Of a stretch of 64,000 nucleotides of DNA, positions 57,573-64,000 are shown one piece after another. Below the pieces are notes generated by a model that saw only the letters and a program-made list of their open reading frames with translations, was not told where the DNA came from and made no database searches. Position 1 is the stretch's first letter; each line of letters opens with the position of its first letter. The translations under genes and the position numbers were made by a program. This DNA comes from an uncultured Alloprevotella sp. (GTDB taxonomy: Bacteria > Bacteroidota > Bacteroidia > Bacteroidales > Bacteroidaceae). The stretch is taken from positions 124,001-188,000 of the forward strand of contig CALUOQ010000002.1 of NCBI GenBank assembly GCA_944322325.1, read 5' to 3'.

Positions 57573-59450
57573 ATGAATCTGGAACTTTCCTACGACGTCG
57601 TAGTCATAGGCGGCGGACATGCGGGCTGTGAGGCAGCGGCGGCCGCCGCTGCGATAGGGGCGCGCACCTGCCTCGTGACAATGGACATGACTAAGATTGC
57701 ACAAATGAGCTGCAACCCCGCCATCGGCGGCATTGCCAAAGGACAAATCGTCAGGGAAATCGACGCGCTCGGCGGCGGCACAGGCGAAGTGACCGACGCC
57801 ACGGCGATTCAGTTCCGTATGCTCAATCGCTCCAAGGGCCCCGCCATGTGGAGCCCGCGCGCCCAATGCGACCGCGCCCGTTTCGTCACGGAATGGCGTC
57901 GCCGCCTCGAAAATACACCGAACCTACATATCTGGCAGGACGAGGCCGCCGAGATTCTCGTCGACAACGGCCGGGCCTGCGGTGTACGCACGGTGTGGGA
58001 CGTGACGCTGCGTGCAGGTGCAGTCGTCGTTACGGCAGGAACGTTCCTCAACGGTCTGATGCACATCGGCCGCTCGCAAGTACCGGGCGGCAGGGCGGCA
58101 GAACCGGCATCCGTAAGGCTGAGCGATTCCATCGCTGCCCTCGGCATTACCCGGGCAAGGATGAAAACGGGAACGCCAGTGCGCATCGACGCCAGATCCG
58201 TACATTTCGAGGACATGGAGCCCCAGCCGGGCGAGACGGACTACCACCGGTTCTCTTACGTCAGTCCACAGCGTCCTTTGCAGCAACTTCCATGTTGGAC
58301 TTGCTCCACTAATGACGACGTGCACCGCGTGCTGCGCGACGGACTCGCCGATTCGCCCCTTTACAACGGTCAAATCAAAAGCATCGGCCCTCGCTATTGT
58401 CCCAGCATCGAGACTAAGCTCGTCACCTTCCCCGACAGATCGCAACATCCGCTGTTTCTGGAACCCGAAGGACTGGACACGAACGAAATGTATCTGAACG
58501 GATTTTCCTCGAGCCTGCCGATGGATATTCAACTCGAAGCGCTCAAGAAAATTCCCTGCTTCCGCGATTTAATCGTCTATAGACCCGGTTATGCCATTGA
58601 GTACGATTACTTCGACCCCACGCAGCTCCAGCACTCGCTGGAATCGAAGAAAATCGAAGCACTCTACTTCGCGGGACAAGTAAACGGCACCACAGGCTAC
58701 GAGGAAGCAGCGGGACAAGGACTGATGGCAGGCATCAACGCGGCCCGCAAGTGCGGAGGAAACGCGCCCGTAGTCCTGCACCGCGACGAGGCTTATATAG
58801 GCGTTCTCATCGATGATTTGGTCACAAAGGGCGTAGACGAACCTTACCGCATGTTCACCTCCCGTGCCGAGTATCGCATCCTTCTGCGTCAGGACAATGC
58901 CGACGCGCGCCTCACGCCTAAGGCGATGGAATGGGGACTGGCTTCCGCGGAACGCCGCAACCGCTTCAAGAAAAAGCAGCAAAGCATTGAAGAAATCATA
59001 CGCTTCTGCCGCGATTTTCCGGTCAAAGCCAATAAAATCAATCCTTACCTTGAGCATGTCGGAACGACGCCATTGAACGGTGGATGTCGCCTTTCGGATC
59101 TAATCAACCGCCCACAAATCACACTTAACGGGATTGCCGAAGAAATCCCCGTACTGAAACACCTGTTCGACACGGTCGGCATTGACCGCGACGAAGCGAT
59201 AGAAGCGGCAGAAATTGCCATGAAATATAGTGGATATATCGAACGGGAACGCGAACTCGCCGACAAAATGCAGCGGCTCGAAGCAATAAAAATCCGCGGT
59301 CGTTTCCGTTACGACGAACTCACTCAGCTTTCGACCGAAGCCCGACAGAAGCTGAAACGCATCGACCCTGAGACGTTGGCACAGGCCGGTCGCATTCCTG
59401 GCGTCTCCCCCAGCGACATCAGTGTACTGCTCGTATTACTCGGAAGATAG
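57573..59450 (+). CDS. mnmG: tRNA uridine-5-carboxymethylaminomethyl modification enzyme MnmG
   Basis: 625 residues of normal length. The FAD-binding start VVVIGGGHAGCEAAAAAAAIGARTCLVTMD, the Cys-containing QMSCNPAIGGIAKGQIVREIDALGG, and the C-terminal block VKANKINPYLEHVGTTPLNGGCRLSDLINRPQI are the family hallmarks. MnmG with MnmE introduces cmnm5U34 in tRNA. MnmE is not in the window. apt and uvrC follow on the same strand with gaps of 53 and 12 bp. Confidence 0.97.
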   Translation: MNLELSYDVVVIGGGHAGCEAAAAAAAIGARTCLVTMDMTKIAQMSCNPAIGGIAKGQIVREIDALGGGTGEVTDATAIQFRMLNRSKGPAMWSPRAQCDRARFVTEWRRRLENTPNLHIWQDEAAEILVDNGRACGVRTVWDVTLRAGAVVVTAGTFLNGLMHIGRSQVPGGRAAEPASVRLSDSIAALGITRARMKTGTPVRIDARSVHFEDMEPQPGETDYHRFSYVSPQRPLQQLPCWTCSTNDDVHRVLRDGLADSPLYNGQIKSIGPRYCPSIETKLVTFPDRSQHPLFLEPEGLDTNEMYLNGFSSSLPMDIQLEALKKIPCFRDLIVYRPGYAIEYDYFDPTQLQHSLESKKIEALYFAGQVNGTTGYEEAAGQGLMAGINAARKCGGNAPVVLHRDEAYIGVLIDDLVTKGVDEPYRMFTSRAEYRILLRQDNADARLTPKAMEWGLASAERRNRFKKKQQSIEEIIRFCRDFPVKANKINPYLEHVGTTPLNGGCRLSDLINRPQITLNGIAEEIPVLKHLFDTVGIDRDEAIEAAEIAMKYSGYIERERELADKMQRLEAIKIRGRFRYDELTQLSTEARQKLKRIDPETLAQAGRIPGVSPSDISVLLVLLGR

Positions 59451-59503
59451 TTCGCGTTTCACGTGAAACAACTCTCGTAAAACTTTCTATACTTAAGGTT
59501 ATT

Positions 59504-60040
59504 ATGAACAAAGCGCTAATACTTTCGCACCTAAGGAACATTCCGAATTTTCCTGCCCCGGGCATACAATTCAAGGATGTAAGCACGCTCTTCAAAGACC
59601 CCGTATGTTTTCGCGAAATCCTGAACGAACTTGTCGCCCTGTACAAGAATCGCGGGATAACGAAAGTTGTCGGTATCGAGTCGCGCGGCTTTATCATGGG
59701 AGCGGCACTGGCGGCCGAGCTGGGTGCCGGTTTCGTCATGTGCCGCAAGCCGGGAAAGTTGCCCGGCGAAACGGTCAAGACGGACTACACCAAAGAATAC
59801 GGGACCGACTCCATAGAAATCCACACCGGCGCCATCGACTGCGGAGACACCGTTCTCATCCACGACGACCTGCTCGCCACGGGCGGTTCGATGCGGGCCG
59901 CGTACGACTTGGTACAATCGTTCCACCCCAAGGCTACGTTCGTTAATTTTCTCATAGAGCTACGGATGGAAGGCTTGGACGGGCGCGCCGCTTTCGCACC
60001 GGGCACAGACATCACCTGCCTGCTCACCCTTACCGAATAA
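59504..60040 (+). CDS. apt: Adenine phosphoribosyltransferase
   Basis: 178 residues. Seen are FPAPGIQFKDVSTLFKDPVCFREILNELV, VVGIESRGFIMGAALAAELGAGFVMCRKPGKLPGETVK, and the PRPP-binding loop DTVLIHDDLLATGGSMRAA. This is the complete APT pattern. The enzyme salvages adenine to AMP. It begins 53 bp after mnmG and is followed after 12 bp by uvrC. Confidence 0.96.
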   Translation: MNKALILSHLRNIPNFPAPGIQFKDVSTLFKDPVCFREILNELVALYKNRGITKVVGIESRGFIMGAALAAELGAGFVMCRKPGKLPGETVKTDYTKEYGTDSIEIHTGAIDCGDTVLIHDDLLATGGSMRAAYDLVQSFHPKATFVNFLIELRMEGLDGRAAFAPGTDITCLLTLTE

Positions 60041-60052
60041 CCGCTGCGAGGC

Positions 60053-61882
60053 ATGACAACTGCTAAGGACCGACAGGAATACCTGAGAGGCATTGTGCTC
60101 AACCTGCCCGATTCGCCCGGATGCTACCAGTACCTCGACGCGGACGGCAGCATTATTTACGTCGGTAAGGCCAAGCGTCTCAAACGCCGCGTCAGTTCCT
60201 ATTTTAATAAGGAACAGCAAACACGGAAGACGCGACTGCTGGTCTCGAAGATATATGACATAAAATACGTCGTAGTCCCCACCGAAGAGGACGCCCTTCT
60301 CTTGGAGAACAACCTCATCAAGCGTTACAAGCCGCGCTACAACGTGCTGCTCAAGGACGACAAGACGTATCCCTCCATCGCCGTGACGAACGAGCCCTAC
60401 CCTCGCATTTTCAAGACCCGGCAACGCACGATTCCCGGAGCCAGCTACTATGGTCCCTACAGCCACGTTCCGACAATGTACGCACTGCTCGACTTGTGCC
60501 GGCAGTTATACCACCCGCGTACATGCCGGCTGGCGCTCACACCGGAAGCCGTCGCCGAGGGTCGCTTCAAGGTATGCCTGGACTTCCACCTGCACAACTG
60601 TCCCGGTCCATGCGCCGGCCACCAAAGCCAGGCGGAGTACCAGAAAAACATTGCCGCCTGTCGCGAAATTCTGAAAGGGAACACGCGCGAACTGGCACGC
60701 CAGATGCGCGACGAGATGCAGCAGTTGGCCTGCGAGATGCGCTTCGAGGAAGCCCAAGCAGTGAAAGAGCAATACGAACTCATAGAGAATTTCCAGGCGC
60801 GCAGTGAAGTCGTATCGAACAGCCTTACGAACATTGACGTCTTCAGCATCGAGAGCGACGAGCAGACGGCCTTCGTGAACTACCTCCATATCACTAACGG
60901 TTGCGTGAACCAAGCCTTTACGTTCGAGTACCGCAAGCGGCTCGACGAAACCGACGCCGAGCTTCTCTCACTGGGCATCGTGGAAATGCGGTCGCGCTAT
61001 CCGAACAACGCCCGCGAAGTCATCGTACCCTTCACCGTCGACCTGCCACTCGAGGGCGTCGTACAAACCGTCCCCCAGCGCGGCGAGAAAAGAAAATTGC
61101 TCGAACTTTCGCAGCTCAACGTCAAGCAGTATCGTTTCGATCGCCTTAAGCAGGCCGAGAAACTCAACCCCGAACAAAAGCAGGTGCGCCTTATGAAAGA
61201 GATTCAGCGCGAGCTGAACCTCCCGAAGCTCCCCTATCGTATCGAACTCTTCGACAACTCGAACATTCAGGGTGCCGACGCCGTGGCCGGCTGCGTGGTG
61301 TTCGAAAAACTCAAGCCCGCGAAAAAACTCTACCGGAAGTACATCATCCGGACGGTGAGCGGGCCGGACGATTACGCCTCAATGGAAGAAGTAGTCCGCC
61401 GCCGCTACAGCCGGATGAAGGAGGAAGGCGAGTCCCTGCCCGACCTTATCATCGCCGACGGTGGCCGCGGACAAATGGAGGTAATCCACCGCGTCACAGC
61501 CGGCGAACTGGGCCTCGACATCCCTATCGCCGGACTGGCCAAGGACGACCGTCACCGCACCCGCGAACTGCTCTTCGGTTTCCCGCCGTCGACCATAGGG
61601 CTCAAAGCCGACGGCCAGCTTTTCCGCCTGCTGACCCGTATGCAAGACGAGGTACACCGCTACGCCATAAGCTTCCACCGCGACAAACGGAGCAAGCGAC
61701 AGACCGCCTCAGCGCTGGACCAGGTGAAAGGCGTCGGCGAGAAGACAAAGACCCTCCTGCTCAAAGAATTCGGCAGCGTTAAACGCCTGATGGAGGCCGA
61801 CAGCGCCCGTCTGGAGCAGCTGCTCGGTCCGACCCGCGGTCGCAAGCTCTACGAAAACCTCCACGCCGACGCGAAAAAGTGA
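60053..61882 (+). CDS. uvrC: Excinuclease ABC subunit C
   Basis: 609 residues. A GIY-YIG nuclease domain lies at the N-terminus ([31 protein letters not shown], with Cys-Tyr-Gln replacing the more common GVYRM start). A UVR-like helical region with Cys-rich [12 protein letters not shown] follows, then a UvrC_RNaseH domain ([20 protein letters not shown], with DGGRGQ near [20 protein letters not shown]). A C-terminal HhH stretch ([29 protein letters not shown]) closes it. It makes both incisions in nucleotide excision repair with UvrAB. Confidence 0.96.
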   Translation: MTTAKDRQEYLRGIVLNLPDSPGCYQYLDADGSIIYVGKAKRLKRRVSSYFNKEQQTRKTRLLVSKIYDIKYVVVPTEEDALLLENNLIKRYKPRYNVLLKDDKTYPSIAVTNEPYPRIFKTRQRTIPGASYYGPYSHVPTMYALLDLCRQLYHPRTCRLALTPEAVAEGRFKVCLDFHLHNCPGPCAGHQSQAEYQKNIAACREILKGNTRELARQMRDEMQQLACEMRFEEAQAVKEQYELIENFQARSEVVSNSLTNIDVFSIESDEQTAFVNYLHITNGCVNQAFTFEYRKRLDETDAELLSLGIVEMRSRYPNNAREVIVPFTVDLPLEGVVQTVPQRGEKRKLLELSQLNVKQYRFDRLKQAEKLNPEQKQVRLMKEIQRELNLPKLPYRIELFDNSNIQGADAVAGCVVFEKLKPAKKLYRKYIIRTVSGPDDYASMEEVVRRRYSRMKEEGESLPDLIIADGGRGQMEVIHRVTAGELGLDIPIAGLAKDDRHRTRELLFGFPPSTIGLKADGQLFRLLTRMQDEVHRYAISFHRDKRSKRQTASALDQVKGVGEKTKTLLLKEFGSVKRLMEADSARLEQLLGPTRGRKLYENLHADAKK

Positions 61883-61893
61883 GTTTTTATCTC

Positions 61894-61901
61894 TACTTTT
61901 G
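61894..61901 (+). promoter_or_regulatory. TAnnTTTG -7 box for dtd-MazG-like-deoC
   Basis: TACTTTTG between the uvrC stop (61882) and the dtd ATG (61929). Confidence 0.6.
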
Positions 61902-61928
61902 CACGCAGTTTCACTCATTATTCCTACT

Positions 61929-62381
61929 ATGCGAGTAGTCATTCAACGCGTGCGCCACGCTTCCGTCGCTATCGACGGCACAACAAAGTCAGCCATCGGC
62001 CAAGGCCTCCTGGTGCTCGTCGGCATTGAGGAAGCCGACGGCGCCGACGACAGCGCCTGGCTCGTCAAGAAGATAGTCAACCTGCGCGTCTTCGACGACG
62101 CCGACGGTGTGATGAACCTGTCCGTCAGCGACATCGGCGGCGAAGTGCTCGTCGTCAGCCAGTTCACGCTCATGGCCTCTACCAAAAAGGGAAACCGCCC
62201 CTCCTACATTCGCGCCGCACGCCCCGAACATGCCGTGCCGCTCTACGAGGCGTTTTGCCGGGAGCTGTCCGAGGCCCTCGGACGCCCCGTAGCCACGGGC
62301 CAGTTCGGCGCCGACATGAAGGTGGAACTGCTCAACGACGGCCCGGTGACCATCTGCATGGACACGAAAGCCAAGGAATAA
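61929..62381 (+). CDS. dtd: D-aminoacyl-tRNA deacylase
   Basis: 150 residues from the ATG at 61929, supported by [17 protein letters not shown], the family start, and by the promoter between it and uvrC. The active-site signature [17 protein letters not shown] is complete, and the C-terminal [21 protein letters not shown] includes the conserved GP pair. It removes D-amino acids wrongly attached to tRNA. Confidence 0.95.
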   Translation: MRVVIQRVRHASVAIDGTTKSAIGQGLLVLVGIEEADGADDSAWLVKKIVNLRVFDDADGVMNLSVSDIGGEVLVVSQFTLMASTKKGNRPSYIRAARPEHAVPLYEAFCRELSEALGRPVATGQFGADMKVELLNDGPVTICMDTKAKE

Positions 62382-62455
62382 ACAGCCCCGCTGCCCCAAT
62401 GGGCGCCATGCCAACGACGTTCATCGCGGGCGAGGCGCTTATCACATCTGCCATT

Positions 62456-62782
62456 ATGACCTTAAAAGAAGCTCAAAGCACTGTTGACCAGTGGATTAAG
62501 ACTTATGGCGTGCGTTACTTCTCCGAGCTGACCAACATGGCTTGCCTGACGGAAGAAGTCGGCGAGCTGGCCCGCGTCATGGCCCGCCGTTACGGCGACC
62601 AGTCCTTCAAGCCCGGCGAAAGCACCGACCCGGCCGACGAAATGGCCGACGTGCTGTGGGTACTGCTGTGCCTGGCCAACCAGACGGGCGTGGACCTCAC
62701 CGAGGCATTCCGAAAAAATCTGGAAAAGAAGACCCGGCGCGACGCCACACGCCACCTGAACAACCCGAAACTTAACTCCTAA
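62456..62782 (+). CDS. MazG-like nucleotide pyrophosphohydrolase
   Basis: 108 residues. The four-helix all-alpha NTP pyrophosphatase motif is visible as EEVGELARVMA and DPADEMADVLWVLLCLANQTG, with the EE...DE metal-binding residues. This small single-domain form hydrolyses nucleoside triphosphates to monophosphates, a house-cleaning role. It starts 74 bp after dtd and ends 11 bp before deoC, probably in one operon. Confidence 0.9.
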   Translation: MTLKEAQSTVDQWIKTYGVRYFSELTNMACLTEEVGELARVMARRYGDQSFKPGESTDPADEMADVLWVLLCLANQTGVDLTEAFRKNLEKKTRRDATRHLNNPKLNS

Positions 62783-62793
62783 GTACCAACGAT

Positions 62794-63720
62794 ATGACTC
62801 CACACTACGACGACTGCGGGGACGTACACGAACACCCGCAAAGCAAATACGACCAGGCCCTCGCCCACTACGACCTGCACCTCCACGACGACCAGGTGGC
62901 CGACAGCGTACGCAAGCTCCTCGACCAGCACAAGAGCGACTACGATACGCCCGACGTAAGGCTACAGTTGCTGGGCTCGCTCGAACTGACTTCGCTCAAG
63001 GTCACCGACAGCGCCGAAAGCATCCTGGCGCTCACCGAGCGCGTCAATGCATTCGCCGACGACAACCCCGACCTGCCCCATCTGGCCGCAGTCTGTGTCT
63101 ATCCCAACTTTGCCCAAATTGTCTCGCAGTCGCTCCAGGCCGACGGTGTCGAAGTGGCCTGCGTGGCGGGCGGCTTCCCCTCCTCGCAGACCTTTGCCGA
63201 AATCAAAACGGCCGAAGCGGCACTCGCCATCCACGACGGAGCCACGGAGATAGACTGCGTGCTGAACGTGGGTGCCTACCTGTCCGAGGACTACGAGACA
63301 GCGTGCGACGAAATTGCCGAAATCAAGGCCGTCTGCGGCGAGCACCGGCTGAAAGTCATCCTTGAGACCGGCGCGCTCGCCACGGCCTCGCACATCAAAC
63401 GGGCCGCCCTGCTGGCCATCTACGCAGGAGCTGATTTCATTAAGACCTCTACAGGTAAAATAGAGCCCGCTGCGACGCCCGAAGCCGCCTACGTGATGTG
63501 CAGCGCCATTAAGGATTATTTCGCGCGAACAGGGACGAAAATCGGCTTCAAGGCGGCCGGCGGCATCGCCACGGTCGACGACGCCCTCACCTACTACACC
63601 ATCGTGCGCGAAGTGCTGGGCGAAAGCTGGATAAAGGAGGGACTTTTCCGCATCGGGGCCAGCCGACTGGCCAACCGCCTGGCCGGCGAGATTCTCGACG
63701 AGACGAAAGTTTACTTCTAA
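62794..63720 (+). CDS. deoC: Deoxyribose-phosphate aldolase
   Basis: 308 residues, longer than the E. coli enzyme (about 260), because of an N-terminal extension rich in H, D and Y. The barrel has AVCVYPNFAQIVSQSL, EIDCVLNVGAYLSEDYE (catalytic Asp), LKVILETGALA and the Schiff-base Lys region GADFIKTSTGKIE, then GFKAAGGIA. It splits deoxyribose-5-phosphate into acetaldehyde and glyceraldehyde-3-phosphate. It is the last gene of the plus-strand run. Confidence 0.95.
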   Translation: MTPHYDDCGDVHEHPQSKYDQALAHYDLHLHDDQVADSVRKLLDQHKSDYDTPDVRLQLLGSLELTSLKVTDSAESILALTERVNAFADDNPDLPHLAAVCVYPNFAQIVSQSLQADGVEVACVAGGFPSSQTFAEIKTAEAALAIHDGATEIDCVLNVGAYLSEDYETACDEIAEIKAVCGEHRLKVILETGALATASHIKRAALLAIYAGADFIKTSTGKIEPAATPEAAYVMCSAIKDYFARTGTKIGFKAAGGIATVDDALTYYTIVREVLGESWIKEGLFRIGASRLANRLAGEILDETKVYF

Positions 63721-63754
63721 GTCCCGCGGCGCACAAGTGCTGCGCCAGGCCTAA

Positions 63755-63813
63755 ACAAGTACTACGCCCGTTTTTCCTATCGCAGCGATAGAAAAAACGG
63801 GCGTAGTACTTGT
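63755..63813. repeat. 21-bp module array, 59 bp (n=2), copy J
   Basis: Head ACAAGT, two modules and tail GTAGTACTTGT, the simplest copy. The 28-bp arms are complementary at 27 of 28 positions around the centre CAG. The arms carry CGCCCG/CGGGCG where copy C has CGACAG/CTGTCG, a compensatory change. It lies 35 bp after the deoC stop and 86 bp after the polA stop, between convergent genes, with T-runs on the plus side. Confidence 0.92.
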
Positions 63814-63898
63814 TTTTTCTCCCAGTGGACTCGTTTATTTTACGACGCTGAGGGGACTAACGGGAGCTATGGGACTGACGAGCGGAACGGTGACCGCC

Positions 63899-64000
63899 TC
63901 AATGAGCCTCCAGCCAGTTGTCGCCCCAGCCGCAGTCTGCTTTCAGCGGGACACTCATCGCAAAAGCGCCCTCCATCTCCCGGATGACCAGCGCTTCCAT
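63899..64000 (-). CDS. polA: DNA polymerase I, C-terminal end only
   Basis: Only the last 33 codons lie in the window and the 5' end is outside. The end MSVPLKADCGWGDNWLEAH, preceded by REMEGAF, matches the C-terminus of bacterial DNA polymerase I, with the invariant GxxWxEAH. The in-frame ATG at 64000 is an internal Met, not the start. The 3'-terminal fragment alone cannot show whether the 3'-5' exonuclease is intact. Confidence 0.85.
   Translation of the reverse strand: MEALVIREMEGAFAMSVPLKADCGWGDNWLEAH

Noticed and set aside
63755..63813. The 59-bp palindromes as integron attC sites (once called 59-base elements)
   Set aside because: The length match is a coincidence. The attC core sites RYYYAAC and GTTRRRY are absent, there is no integrase gene, and the arrays lie between ordinary housekeeping genes rather than cassettes.

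Overview
The window is about 64 kb of a high-GC, gene-dense chromosome from a member of the Bacteroidales, probably a Tannerella- or Porphyromonas-like lineage. Three observations support this. At least 25 promoter-like sites match the Bacteroidetes -7 box TAnnTTTG just upstream of genes. The gene repertoire is typical of the order: fumarate reductase CAB, DUF2723, DUF2851, DUF2582, DUF4492 next to cydAB, and dapB-lepB-WbqC. GTG and TTG starts also occur. The species cannot be fixed from sequence alone. No prophage, IS element, CRISPR array or rRNA is visible.

Layout. 1-4959 (minus) is a tripartite efflux operon: TolC, membrane-fusion protein, ABC ATPase and ABC permease, the last cut by the window edge. 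5141-7794 (plus) is its likely controller, a sigma-54 activator and histidine kinase. The divergent 180-bp gap holds a good sigma-54 promoter and two spaced 16-bp dyads. 7819-10507 has an S41 protease and a nucleoside kinase. 10601-10771 has two tRNA-Asn genes. 10994-19049 has a YgjP-type peptidase, flippase, SpmAB-like protein, VanX-like dipeptidase, methyltransferase, phosphatase and DUF3298 lipoprotein. 19452-22935 is fumarate reductase. 23121-27956 has argB, dprA, a thioesterase, DUF2851 and DUF2582. 28318-34459 has an OMP, DEAD helicase, WbqC, two S26 proteins and dapB. 34692-39657 has queG, a polysaccharide deacetylase and DUF2723. 40009-44214 is a purD to zinc-uptake operon. 44415-48980 has DPP-IV, a THUMP methyltransferase and serine acetyltransferase. 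49293-53452 has an acyltransferase, cydB, cydA and DUF4492. 54001-56366 has tpx, a NUDIX protein and an M16 peptidase. 56455-63720 (plus) has ridA, a LOG protein, mnmG, apt, uvrC, dtd, a MazG-like gene and deoC. The 3' end of polA closes the window.

Physiology. Fumarate reductase with a cytochrome b subunit and cytochrome bd oxidase fit an anaerobe that makes succinate and tolerates traces of oxygen. Tpx fits peroxide defence. The other genes are mainly housekeeping (DNA repair, tRNA modification, envelope biogenesis).

The most unusual feature is a family of ten intergenic arrays built from 21-bp modules with strict phase. Intact copies have the form 6-bp head + n x 21 bp + 11-bp tail, giving 59, 80 or 101 bp. 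Many are near-perfect palindromes whose arms differ between copies but stay complementary within a copy. Most lie 11-53 bp after a stop codon. I do not recognise the family. Three intergenic stretches also look like small RNA genes.
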